Source of the DNA: Blautia coccoides
GTDB lineage: Bacteria > Bacillota > Clostridia > Lachnospirales > Lachnospiraceae
Reading direction: 5' to 3'
Assembly: GCF_034355335.1 (NCBI RefSeq)
Contig: NZ_CP136422.1
Location: 2,173,001 to 2,237,000 of the forward strand
DNA: 64,000 bases
Below the pieces are notes generated by a model. The model searched no databases, was not told the origin of the DNA, and saw nothing but the letters and a program-made list of their open reading frames with translations. This document shows, in pieces, positions 35,905-44,128 of this stretch (within the stretch, counting starts at the first letter, position 1; the number at the start of each line of letters is the position of its first letter). Position numbers and translations under genes: made by a program.

Positions 35905-37218
35905 TCAAGGATTTAGCATGACTGATGCATAGAATATATTATCCTTCCATTCAAACCGCACATCTCCGTTGTACCGTTCCACGATGATCCGGGCGGATTC
36001 TGTTCCCATGCCGAAGTCATCACGCCTGCTGGAGCGCAGCTTTCCCTTTTCCCAGATGGGAGGCTGAGAGCTTGTGTTGTCGACAGTGAGGGAGAGCATG
36101 GAGCTTCCGGTCTGCCGGATATTTACCCGGACAAAATGCGGCCCGTTGGAGACAGCGCAGGCATCCAGTGCATTTTCAAGCAGGTTGCCCAGCAGTACAC
36201 AGAATTCAGGTTCCGGAATAACAGTATGTTCTTCCATACGGACAGAAACTTCCATATCTACCTCTTCCTGCATGGCTTTTTCCCCATAATAGCGCAGCAG
36301 CGCGTTCACTGCATAATTTTTACAATATATGCGCACAGTGTCAGGCGGCAGTTTTTCTCCATAAGACTGCACATAGTCAGCCACAGCTTCCAGGCTGCCG
36401 CTCTCGATACAGCCCTGGAGCGCCATAAAATGCTGTCTGAGGTCATGACGCGCCCGGCGGGTATCCTCCATATTTTTCTGGAGAATCCTGTATTGCGATG
36501 CCTGCATCTGTAGAAATTCATTTTCCCGGTGGAGCCGCATGGTTTTTCCCAGTCCCCGTGCCATCAGATAAAACATCAGATAGAAAAGAAGCATCAGGGC
36601 CAGCAGCACAAGTATCAAAATCGGATAAAATATCAGAACCCCTTTGATATATAGTAAAGAATAATCCGTCGGCTGCAGCATTAGGTTCACCCCAATGAAC
36701 ACCACCGGCACGATCCAGAATACATACCAGGTGCCGGGCATCTCCATCTCATTTAACAGCCAGCGGGCACAGTGGGTAGCCGGGTACCATAAGGCGCCCA
36801 GAAGTATCCAGGCCAGCAGGATATAGACGGCTCCCCCCTTTAAAGTAAACCAGGGCGCAGTGTTGCCGGGGGCAAACAGTGCGTCCGCTATGATGGCCAG
36901 ATTGGTGATACTTGACAGTACACCGCATACAGCCAGCAGAACGCTCACGGATTTCCAGGCCGGCAGTTCTACCATATGTCTGAAGATCAATGCAAATCCT
37001 ATAAGTGACGGGAACAGCCATATATTTCCGTCCCATCTATTGTAAAAGCAGACTGCGCCGCCTGCCGCTGCCCATAAAAGCAGTGCCGGAATGCCAAACA
37101 GAGCAGCCTTTTTACCCATCCCCCTCAAATGCCCTTTCATGGGCAGAAAGCACAAGACAGCAGCCGGAACCACAACAGAAAGTTCCAGCATGGGCCGGAG
37201 TATATCTAAATCTGACAT
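35905..37218 (-). CDS. GHKL sensor histidine kinase (AgrC-like)
   Basis: A 437-residue membrane kinase. The N-terminal half (residues about 10-220) holds about six hydrophobic helices. The kinase part has the phospho-acceptor region RRARHDLRQHFMALQGCIES, the N-box LLGNLLENALDAC and the G-box FGMGTESARIIVE. This architecture is that of AgrC/BlpH-type peptide sensors. It directly follows its response regulator (stop and start codons adjacent). The ligand is unknown and no AgrB/AgrD genes are nearby. Confidence 0.88.
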   Translation of the reverse strand: MSDLDILRPMLELSVVVPAAVLCFLPMKGHLRGMGKKAALFGIPALLLWAAAGGAVCFYNRWDGNIWLFPSLIGFALIFRHMVELPAWKSVSVLLAVCGVLSSITNLAIIADALFAPGNTAPWFTLKGGAVYILLAWILLGALWYPATHCARWLLNEMEMPGTWYVFWIVPVVFIGVNLMLQPTDYSLLYIKGVLIFYPILILVLLALMLLFYLMFYLMARGLGKTMRLHRENEFLQMQASQYRILQKNMEDTRRARHDLRQHFMALQGCIESGSLEAVADYVQSYGEKLPPDTVRIYCKNYAVNALLRYYGEKAMQEEVDMEVSVRMEEHTVIPEPEFCVLLGNLLENALDACAVSNGPHFVRVNIRQTGSSMLSLTVDNTSSQPPIWEKGKLRSSRRDDFGMGTESARIIVERYNGDVRFEWKDNIFYASVMLNP

Positions 37219-37950
37219 TTAGTATCCTCCTCTTGCCTGTGCAAAGGAGTAGTCGGAAAATTGTTCCCGTACATTCCGGTATTTCAGTCTGCTGATTGGA
37301 ACCAGTGTTCCGTCTTTTAAAAGGAAATGGTCTGAATACAGCTTGACCACAGCCTCAAAGTTTACCAGTATCCCTTTCATGCAGTCGCAGAAATAGGGAT
37401 ACTTTAACAATTGTTCCGCAAATTCTCCTTGGTTCATAGACACGGTAAGTGTTGTTCCATCCCTCATATGCACCAGGATCCGGCGGTCTGCGTATTCCGT
37501 CCAGGTGATAGGGTGCAAAAAGAGTTTCCTGTCTGTTCCCCTGTCCGGCACAATAATGAATTGTCCCTGTTCCAGAAAAGCCGCGCTGCAGCGGTCCAGA
37601 GCCAGAGAAAGCTTTTCATAGGAATATGGCTTTACCAGATAGTAAGAGGAATCCACCTCATAGCTGTCCACCGCGTATTCTGCGGAGGTGGTGGTAAAGA
37701 CCAGGCGGCAGGCATCGTCACATTCCCGGATGCGCCGGGCTGTATCCATACCATTCATACCTTCCATAAAGATATCCAGGAAAATAATATCATAACGGTC
37801 CTTCTGAAACTGTTCCAGAAAGGTTTCCCCGTTTTCAAATAAAGCAGGACCTGGAATGAGAGGGACAGCATGCTCATCTGCCCAGCGGCATACGTTGCTG
37901 CGCAGATATTCTAGGTCTGTCAAAAGATCATCTATAATTGCAATTCGCAT
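37219..37950 (-). CDS. LytTR-family response regulator (AgrA-like)
   Basis: 243 residues from the ATG at 37950, which follows TTGGAGGATGACGCA; a longer in-frame start at 37965 is less likely because it begins inside the RBS. The receiver has MRIAIIDDLLTD and the phospho-acceptor Asp in YDIIFLDIFMEGMNGMD, with the conserved Lys in YLVKPYSYEKL. The LytTR DNA-binding domain covers the C-terminal 100 residues (FLHPITWTEYADRRILVHMR, VPISRLKYRNVREQF). It is the first gene of the pair with the kinase. Confidence 0.9.
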   Translation of the reverse strand: MRIAIIDDLLTDLEYLRSNVCRWADEHAVPLIPGPALFENGETFLEQFQKDRYDIIFLDIFMEGMNGMDTARRIRECDDACRLVFTTTSAEYAVDSYEVDSSYYLVKPYSYEKLSLALDRCSAAFLEQGQFIIVPDRGTDRKLFLHPITWTEYADRRILVHMRDGTTLTVSMNQGEFAEQLLKYPYFCDCMKGILVNFEAVVKLYSDHFLLKDGTLVPISRLKYRNVREQFSDYSFAQARGGY

Positions 37951-38171
37951 TGCGTCATCCTCCAATCGCGAAAGAATAGATTTCCAAATCCTATTTTATC
38001 ACACATTGTAACGTTGAGGATGCATGTTGTGCAGATTTTTGACATCTTGTGTAGGAAAGATTGACGGAGACAAGAGAACATGGCAGATTGTTTACAGAGT
38101 CTATAGAGCAGGTTCTGTCAGACGGGTTGGTTTTATGGGGAATGAGAGACAGATCGAAAAGGAGGTGTCCA

Positions 38172-38531
38172 ATGATAGCAGCACTGTATGATGAAAATGC
38201 CGGGGAACGAAGACAACTGGCCGATTATCTAAAACAATGTGGGCGGGAAGAACTGCGGACTGTGAAAGTAATACCATTTGAGAGCCATGTGGAATTCTGT
38301 AAGGCAGTGCGGGACCGTGTGGAGAATTTTGACCTGCTGGTGGTTGCCCAGGACGGAACCTTCAGCCTGGAAGTGATGGATATGCTCCGGCAGTATACCA
38401 CGGAGATGAAAATATTCTGGTTTTCTGACCTGGATTTTTCGGTTCGTTCTTATTCTTACGGTACTTTGTGGTTTGGAAAGAAGCCGGTTGATCTGAAGGC
38501 CATGCGCAAAGCGTTTAAACGGGTTATTTAA
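38172..38531 (+). CDS. Stand-alone pseudo-receiver domain protein
   Basis: 119 residues from ATG 38172, set by the AAAAGGAGGTGTCCA site; the open frame upstream to 38061 has no start signal. The protein has the alternating pattern and length of a receiver domain (MIAALYDENAGERRQLADYL). The usual phospho-acceptor position is occupied by VVAQDGTFSLEVMDML rather than the D-x-x-M/P signature, and there is no DNA-binding domain. It is divergent from the LytTR two-component genes. A regulatory role by protein contact is a guess. Confidence 0.65.
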   Translation: MIAALYDENAGERRQLADYLKQCGREELRTVKVIPFESHVEFCKAVRDRVENFDLLVVAQDGTFSLEVMDMLRQYTTEMKIFWFSDLDFSVRSYSYGTLWFGKKPVDLKAMRKAFKRVI

Positions 38532-38660
38532 CGTGAGTGTTTGCCGAAAACAGGATAGTAAAAGCTGCCTTTTTAGATAAGGACAGGTGTGGCGAAATGA
38601 ATGCAGCACAGTGGATATACAAATAAATAGTTATAAAGAAAACAAAAGGAAAAAAGATAG

Positions 38661-39521
38661 ATGAATAACACAGGATTGATTTTGGAAGGCGGTGCAAACC
38701 GGGGAATATTTACAGCAGGGGTACTGGACTGTCTGCAGGAGCATGGGATATACCTGCCCTATGCGGCAGCAGTTTCTGCGGGTGCTTTCAATGCCATGGA
38801 TTACGCTTCCGGGCAGAGGGGAAGGTCTCGTGCCTGTATGATCCCAAATGGAAGAAACCGTCCGCCTATCCATTGGAGCCACTTTTTGAGGAGAAAAGGT
38901 ATGATTGATTTTGACCTGGCCTTTGATGAATATCCTAACCGGCTTCTTCCCTTTGATTATAAAGCTTATGAAACATCCGAGACAGACTGCGAATATGTGG
39001 TGACAGACTGCCGCACAGGAAAAGCGGTGTATCTGTCGGAACGGCATAATGGGAAACGGCTTATGCGGATTGCCAGGGCGAGCTGCAGCGTACCTTTTGT
39101 ATGCCCTATGACGGAACTGGATGGGAGTCTGTATCTGGATGGCGGCATATCAGATTCCATCCCCATACGTCATGTCATGGACCGCGGCTATAAAAAAAAT
39201 ATCGTGATTCTTACAAGAGAAAAAGGATACCAAAAACCTGTGACAGGAAAACCCCAGAGGCTGAGCCGCATGTTGTACAGAAACTATCCGGAGCTGGTAA
39301 GACAATTGGAAAGTAGAAACCAGCGCTACAATGAAACAATAAAGTATCTGGAAAAACTGGAGACAGAGCAGAAGGTATTGCTGATCCGCCCTCATAAGGT
39401 ACTGGTCAGCCGGGCAGACAACAATACAAAGCGGATGGAAGCTTTTTACCGTCAGGGATATGAGACGGCAGATAAAAAACTGGGAGAGATCCGGGATTTT
39501 ATTTGTTCCGGCAGGGAGTAA
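38661..39521 (+). CDS. Patatin-like phospholipase
   Basis: A 286-residue RssA-type acyl hydrolase. The oxyanion-loop region is LILEGGANRGIFTAGVLDCL. The nucleophile elbow reads AAVSAGAFNAMDYASG, with Ala where the classical G-x-S-x-G has its first Gly. The partner Asp is in LYLDGGISDSIPI (D-G-G). Lipid hydrolysis in the cytoplasm is expected. It stands alone, about 130 bp after the pseudo-receiver gene. Its start follows AAAAGGAAAAAAGATAG. Confidence 0.85.
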   Translation: MNNTGLILEGGANRGIFTAGVLDCLQEHGIYLPYAAAVSAGAFNAMDYASGQRGRSRACMIPNGRNRPPIHWSHFLRRKGMIDFDLAFDEYPNRLLPFDYKAYETSETDCEYVVTDCRTGKAVYLSERHNGKRLMRIARASCSVPFVCPMTELDGSLYLDGGISDSIPIRHVMDRGYKKNIVILTREKGYQKPVTGKPQRLSRMLYRNYPELVRQLESRNQRYNETIKYLEKLETEQKVLLIRPHKVLVSRADNNTKRMEAFYRQGYETADKKLGEIRDFICSGRE

Positions 39522-39544
39522 AAGATGCGGAAAAGGAGAGTAAT

Positions 39545-39757
39545 ATGCAGAAAACAGACAGTATGAACAGTGGAAAAGAAATTCATATCTCAATGACTGG
39601 AAGAGAGCATAATACATGGCAGGGCATAATTGTTGAAGGAGAACAGACGATTCCGTTCTCCAGCGAATTGGAATTGCTCCTTTTGATGGAAGAACTGCTC
39701 CAGCAGAGCAATAAATCAACTGACGATGAAGGCAGGGCGGTTCGTGTCGAAGACTAA
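39545..39757 (+). CDS. Small protein of unknown function
   Basis: 70 residues from ATG 39545, with a good AAAAGGAGAGTAAT site 23 bp after the phospholipase. The core HNTWQGIIVEGEQTIPFSSE and then LELLLLMEELL looks like a compact strand-helix domain. I believe similar small proteins occur elsewhere in Lachnospiraceae, but no function is known to me. It is probably co-transcribed with the phospholipase. Confidence 0.65.
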   Translation: MQKTDSMNSGKEIHISMTGREHNTWQGIIVEGEQTIPFSSELELLLLMEELLQQSNKSTDDEGRAVRVED

Positions 39758-40075
39758 AAAGAAAATACAATAAAAATTTGCTGCTGATCACAGATGCTGC
39801 GATTGGAATCACAATCTGGGCGCTGCTTTTCCGTTAGCAGACACCGGAGCTGGCTCCGGATTATGCTCCGCAGGAGGCGGAGGAATATGCAGAACCGGTG
39901 GAAAAAACCAAATAGTAATGACCAATTTCGGATCTATGACATTTACTTTGTGGACGGCAGTGGCCAGAGGTATGAAGTGACAGAGAAGATGAGTGTAACG
40001 ATCAGTCTGAATGGGGAATATCGGTCTCCTACAGTTTATTATGTATCTTCGGCGGATAGTGCTGTTTTTATGTAG
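39758..40075 (+). pseudogene. Decayed membrane/surface protein gene
   Basis: One frame reads a membrane segment LLLITDAAIGITIWALLFR, then a TAG at 39835, then QTPELAPDYAPQEAEEYAEP up to a TAG at 39913. The second part looks like a continuation in the same frame, so the internal stop is likely a mutation. From about 39905 another frame gives FRIYDIYFVDGSGQRYEVTE and MSVTISLNGEYRSPTVYYV to 40075, resembling strands of a surface-protein domain. No single intact protein spans the stretch. Confidence 0.55.
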
Positions 40076-40151
40076 CCATAGGCGGTCTGCCATGAGTAAA
40101 TACTGTTTTTGACTATCCAAAACAAGAAATATACTTTGAAGCTCAGGGTGT

Positions 40152-40367
40152 GTGCACCTGAAAGTATTTATGACAGGGAAGAAAACCACTTTTTGTGTTT
40201 GGGAATCTATGGTAAAATTTGCAGGAGATTTGCAGCCTAAGCAAAGAATTTACAGCTCTTATACCAGTGATTTCCGCAGCTTTACAGAGCAATTTGTCTA
40301 TTTAGAGACAGAAAACTATGTAATTGATGTGGATATTGTACGGGAGAAAGGGGGGAGGGATAACTGA
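40152..40367 (+). CDS. Small protein or gene fragment, unknown
   Basis: A 71-residue frame from a GTG at 40152 (MHLKVFMTGKKTTFCVWESM, then YLETENYVIDVDIVREKGG). There is only a weak AGG upstream. It is not recognised. Because it follows decayed fragments it may be the last piece of a larger lost gene. Confidence 0.35.
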   Translation: MHLKVFMTGKKTTFCVWESMVKFAGDLQPKQRIYSSYTSDFRSFTEQFVYLETENYVIDVDIVREKGGRDN

Positions 40368-40448
40368 TATAAACTTGATATAAAACAGGTGCTGAAGATT
40401 TTTTTCAAAGTCTTGCGCACCTGTTTTATTTTGTTTTAGCAACAGGTA

Positions 40449-41171
40449 TTATTTATATATATCCTTCCAGTAAAAATAACTATTCTGTATTGCAGTATAC
40501 AACTGTGCAATATCTCCTTTTTCTAATTTTTCCAACAGATCATAATGGGTATCAATTAGATATTGGCGCTGCCCGTCTTTCATTACCTTTTCCACAGTCT
40601 TTAAACGGGAGTGGTATGTGAGCTTTGTTATCATATCATTTTCCAGAATGATCAATTTGTTGCCCGTCATTTCAGCTAATGCGGTGTGGAAATCAATATC
40701 TTTATCAATGATTTTTTTATAATCCACCGGCTCCTGGTTGATCGCTTTTTCTAAATCTTCCGCAATGCGGTGCAGATGGTCTTTTTGATCAGAGGTCAGC
40801 GTTTTTTCTGCCAGAAGAAGAAAAATTCCGTTTTCAAAGACCTTTCTTAAATCTATTAATTCTTCGTAGGAATCCTCTTTTTGAAGTATCAGTCCATACA
40901 GCATAGGGTTGATGCCCTGTGGTTTAAAGGTATCACAGACAAAGGTGCCATTGGGACGGCGCACTTCTAGAATCCCATAAGCTGTCAAAGTGCGGATCGC
41001 TTCCCGCACGGTATTTCTTCCAACTCCAAAGTTGGCGGCCAGTTCAGGCTCCGGAGGAATCCGTTTTCCGGGTTTAAGAGTGCCATCAATGATTGCTTGT
41101 GTCAGGCGGTCTATTAAGATATCAACAGCTGATTTAACTGATATAGGATCCATATAATTGGAAGTATTCAT
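40449..41171 (-). CDS. GntR-family regulator, FCD subgroup
   Basis: A 240-residue repressor. The winged HTH occupies residues 15-80 (GKRIPPEPELAANFGVGRNT, VREAIRTLTAYGILEVRRPN). An all-helical FCD effector domain follows (LRKVFENGIFLLLAEKTL and IDKDIDFHTALAEMTGN, whose Asp and His help bind metal and acid ligand). FCD regulators usually respond to sugar acids or carboxylates. It diverges from the transketolase operon, and the spacer holds shared candidate operators. The RBS is AAAGGAATAACAACTT. Confidence 0.9.
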   Translation of the reverse strand: MNTSNYMDPISVKSAVDILIDRLTQAIIDGTLKPGKRIPPEPELAANFGVGRNTVREAIRTLTAYGILEVRRPNGTFVCDTFKPQGINPMLYGLILQKEDSYEELIDLRKVFENGIFLLLAEKTLTSDQKDHLHRIAEDLEKAINQEPVDYKKIIDKDIDFHTALAEMTGNKLIILENDMITKLTYHSRLKTVEKVMKDGQRQYLIDTHYDLLEKLEKGDIAQLYTAIQNSYFYWKDIYK

Positions 41172-41205
41172 AAGTTGTTATTCCTTTCTTTTTTTCTATG
41201 CTTTA

Positions 41206-41219
41206 ACGTCCTATGATGG
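41206..41219. promoter_or_regulatory. Candidate GntR operator near gntR
   Basis: On the reverse strand this reads CCATCATAGGACGT, sharing the core CATCATAGGA with the palindrome at 41411-41425. It lies about 35 bp upstream of the gntR start codon, consistent with autoregulation. Confidence 0.5.
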
Positions 41220-41369
41220 AACATATATTCAGTTTACATGATTTTGGAGTAAATTTCAAGAAACATTACAATTTGGATGGGCTGTCGGCTATTCTTGGAT
41301 ATTATGCATAAAATAGCAAATGAAAAATTATAGGAAATATACAAAAAGTAAAGAAAATGAAAAAAGAGG

Positions 41370-41397
41370 TTGAAATTCATAAAAAGTATTGTATAAT
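41370..41397 (+). promoter_or_regulatory. Predicted promoter of the transketolase operon
   Basis: TTGAAA (41370-41375), a 16-bp spacer and TATAAT (41392-41397), about 50 bp before the first start codon. Transcription should begin just before the operator at 41411. Confidence 0.7.
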
Positions 41398-41410
41398 GAA
41401 CCTATCGACA

Positions 41411-41425
41411 CATCATAGGATGATG
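41411..41425. promoter_or_regulatory. Palindromic candidate GntR operator
   Basis: CATCAT-AGG-ATGATG, a perfect 6-bp inverted repeat around three bases, located at about +7 to +21 of the predicted transcript, where a bound repressor would block transcription. Confidence 0.6.
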
Positions 41426-41448
41426 GAACAAAGATAGGAGGAAATAGA

Positions 41449-42279
41449 ATGAAAACGGTAAATGAGTTAAAAGAACAGGCAATAGAGCTTCGCAAGACAG
41501 CGCTGACCATGATATACCAGGCTCAGTCAGGACATCCCGGAGGTTCTCTCTCTGCTGCGGATATTGTGACAGCCTTATATTTCAAGGAGATGAGGATCGA
41601 TCCTGGCAGCCCTAGATGGCCGGACAGGGACCGTATGGTACTTTCAAAAGGACATGTGTGTCCAATCCTGTATTCCGCATTGGCATTGAAAGGATACTTT
41701 GGCAAAGAAGAGCTTTCTACTTTAAGAAAACAAGGGTCAATACTCCAGGGACATCCTGATATGAAAAAATGTCCCGGAATTGATATCAGTACAGGTTCTC
41801 TCGGACAGGGAATCTCTTGTGCAGCCGGCATGGCACTTGCAGGTAAGCGTGATCATAAGGACTACAGAGTTTTTGTGCTGGTTGGTGATGGGGAATGCAA
41901 TGAGGGGCAGGTATGGGAAGCAGCAGAGGCAGCGTCAAAATACCAATTGGACAATATGGTAGTTTTTGTTGATAACAACAGGCTGCAAAATGATGGGACC
42001 TGTGCTGACATTATGCCAACCGGGGATTTAAAAGAAAAATTCCAGGCATTTGGATTTGAGGCTTACCGTATCAACGGTCATTCCATGGAAGAGATAGTGG
42101 CAGCTCTTGACCTTATAAGAGATAGAAAAAACGGAAAGCCGAAGGCTGTTATCTGCGATACTGTAAAAGGGAAAGGGGTATCCTTTATGGAGAATGTGCC
42201 TTCCTGGCACGGAGTGGCGCCAAATGATGAGGAATATAAAACAGCAATGGAAGAATTGGAAAGGGGATTGGAAGCATGA
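41449..42279 (+). CDS. Transketolase, N-terminal (TPP-binding) subunit
   Basis: A 276-residue half-length transketolase. GHPGGSLSAADIVTALYFKE and LSKGHVCPILYSALALKGYF are family motifs. The thiamine diphosphate motif is VGDGECNEGQVWEAAEAASK ending about 25 residues later in VDNN. It must pair with the next gene product, which overlaps by 4 bp. Split transketolases like this occur both in general metabolism and in dedicated sugar pathways; location in a GntR-controlled operon argues for a dedicated role. The RBS is TAGGAGGAAATAGA. Confidence 0.92.
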   Translation: MKTVNELKEQAIELRKTALTMIYQAQSGHPGGSLSAADIVTALYFKEMRIDPGSPRWPDRDRMVLSKGHVCPILYSALALKGYFGKEELSTLRKQGSILQGHPDMKKCPGIDISTGSLGQGISCAAGMALAGKRDHKDYRVFVLVGDGECNEGQVWEAAEAASKYQLDNMVVFVDNNRLQNDGTCADIMPTGDLKEKFQAFGFEAYRINGHSMEEIVAALDLIRDRKNGKPKAVICDTVKGKGVSFMENVPSWHGVAPNDEEYKTAMEELERGLEA

Positions 42280-43223
42280 GCGGAAAAGCTTTGAGGGAAG
42301 CATTTGGAGATGAGATGCTTGTATTGGGAAGAGAAAATAAAGACATTTACATTGTGGATGCAGATGTGGGGAAATCCTGCAAGACTCTGGCATTTGCGTC
42401 AGCTTATCCGGACCAGCATGTGAACGTGGGCATTGCGGAGCAGAATGCCTGTGGAATGGCGGCAGGGCTTGCTGCCACAGGCAAGATACCATTTATCAGT
42501 ACATATGCAGTTTTTGGTTCCATGAGGATGGTGGAACAGATCAGACAGGAAATCTGTTATCCAAAGCAAAATGTAAAGATCGCCTGTTCTCATGGGGGAC
42601 TTACACCGGCCAATGACGGGGCCAGCCACCAGTCCATTGAAGATATGGGGATTTTGAGAACTCTGCCTAATATGACTGTCATTATGGGCGCAGATTACTA
42701 TGCCACAAGAAAATTGATCAGGCAGGCTGCAGAATACGAAGGACCGGTATATCTGAGATTTACAAGGGATGCCATTCCTTTTGTGTATGATGAGAATGTT
42801 GAGCTGACTATAGGAAAAGCCAATCAGATCCAGGATGGAAGCGATGTGGCTGTGATTGCCAATGGAGATACGGTCTGCATAGCAAAGAAAGCAGCAGAAA
42901 TCTTAAAAGAAAAGGGATACAGTGTCAGGCTTTTGGATATGCACACGATCAAGCCCCTGGACGTAGAAGCGGTAAAAGACTGTATTGATACTATTGGCAA
43001 AATAGTTACCGTGGAGGATCATAACATCATCAATGGTCTGGGCAGCGCTGTGTGCGAGGTAGTGGCAGAGGCCGGAAAGGGTATTGTAAAGAGGATCGGA
43101 GTGCAGGACTGTTTTGGGCAGTCAGCGCCTTACGAAAATCTGTTGGATATGAACGGTATAACGGCCGAGGAAATCGTAAGATCCTGTGAAGAGCTATGCA
43201 GAAGGCAGGGGGAAAACAAATGA
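42276..43223 (+). CDS. Transketolase, C-terminal subunit
   Basis: A 315-residue subunit with the pyrimidine-binding and C-terminal domains. The catalytic Glu is in HVNVGIAEQNACGMAAGLAA. SHGGLTPANDGASHQSIEDM and VAVIANGDTV follow. It starts in an ATGA overlap with the N-terminal subunit and ends in a 4-bp overlap with the next gene. It transfers two-carbon ketol units; hydroxypyruvate is a classic alternative donor, which may connect it with the dehydrogenases in the operon. Confidence 0.92.
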   Translation: MSGKALREAFGDEMLVLGRENKDIYIVDADVGKSCKTLAFASAYPDQHVNVGIAEQNACGMAAGLAATGKIPFISTYAVFGSMRMVEQIRQEICYPKQNVKIACSHGGLTPANDGASHQSIEDMGILRTLPNMTVIMGADYYATRKLIRQAAEYEGPVYLRFTRDAIPFVYDENVELTIGKANQIQDGSDVAVIANGDTVCIAKKAAEILKEKGYSVRLLDMHTIKPLDVEAVKDCIDTIGKIVTVEDHNIINGLGSAVCEVVAEAGKGIVKRIGVQDCFGQSAPYENLLDMNGITAEEIVRSCEELCRRQGENK

Positions 43224-44113
43224 AAATAGGATTTGTGGGCCTGGGTAATATGGGCTATAATATGGTTAATAATTTGCTGAAAAAGGGTTTTGAAGTATAT
43301 ACCTATGACGTATTTGAGGAAGCTGTAAAGCGCACAGAAGCAATAGGTGCGAAAGGTGTTTCCTGCCTGGGAGATTTGGGGAAAAAGGCTGATGTCATCC
43401 TAGTGATGGTTATGAATTTTCAGCAGGTACAGAGTGTTGTGCTGGGAGAAGAAAGACTGCTCGAGGCGATGGACACCGACAAGGTACTGGTGGTATCCAG
43501 TGCGATCGCTCCGTCCCAGACAAAGGAAATCGCAGATATGGCATTGAAAAAAGGAGTTCATTATGTGGACTGTCCAGTAAGTGGAGGGAAAACAGGAGCA
43601 ATCGAGGGAACACTGACCATGATGGCAGCCTGTCAGGAAGAAGTTTTCGGGAGGATCAAAGAAGTCCTTTTTGCTATGGGAAGCAATACATATTATGTAA
43701 GCGATATTATTGGCAACGGGCAGGTTATGAAAAGTATAAATCAGGTGATGATAGCTGCCGGCATGACAATTGTCTCCGAGGCTGTAACGATGGCAGTTAA
43801 ATCCGGTTTAAAACCGGAGATGATATATGAAGTGATATCAAAATGTACAGGCTGTAATGACGTTTTTCGTGACAAACTTCCTCTGATCATGAAGCGTGAT
43901 TTTGAACCGAGAGGGCCGGTGGATATATTTATTAAAGATCTGTCCATAGCACTGGACATAGGCAGGGAAGTAAAATCCCCCATGTTCGTCAGTGCCCTGG
44001 TAAAACAAATTTTTACTTGGTCCAGCGCATGCGGATACGGACAGGATGATTTAGGTGCTTTGATCTGTGCATATGAAGATTGTGCAAATATTAAAGTAGA
44101 GAAAAAACAGTGA
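43220..44113 (+). CDS. Beta-hydroxyacid dehydrogenase (tartronate semialdehyde reductase-like)
   Basis: 298 residues from ATG 43220, overlapping the transketolase stop, with AGGGGGAAAACAA as RBS. The N-terminal Rossmann motif is IGFVGLGNMGYNMVNNLLKK. DCPVSGGKTGAIEGTLTMMA is the substrate-binding signature, and the catalytic Lys is in GNGQVMKSINQVMIAAG. The family oxidises or reduces 3-hydroxy acids such as D-glycerate/tartronate semialdehyde or 3-hydroxyisobutyrate. The exact substrate is not readable from sequence. Confidence 0.88.
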   Translation: MKIGFVGLGNMGYNMVNNLLKKGFEVYTYDVFEEAVKRTEAIGAKGVSCLGDLGKKADVILVMVMNFQQVQSVVLGEERLLEAMDTDKVLVVSSAIAPSQTKEIADMALKKGVHYVDCPVSGGKTGAIEGTLTMMAACQEEVFGRIKEVLFAMGSNTYYVSDIIGNGQVMKSINQVMIAAGMTIVSEAVTMAVKSGLKPEMIYEVISKCTGCNDVFRDKLPLIMKRDFEPRGPVDIFIKDLSIALDIGREVKSPMFVSALVKQIFTWSSACGYGQDDLGALICAYEDCANIKVEKKQ

Positions 44114-44128
44114 TAACAGGGAGGGTCT

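Noticed and set aside
42276..43223. 1-deoxyxylulose-5-phosphate synthase instead of transketolase C-subunit
   Set aside because: The enzyme is split into two subunits and the pyrimidine-binding motifs are of transketolase type; no isoprenoid genes are nearby.
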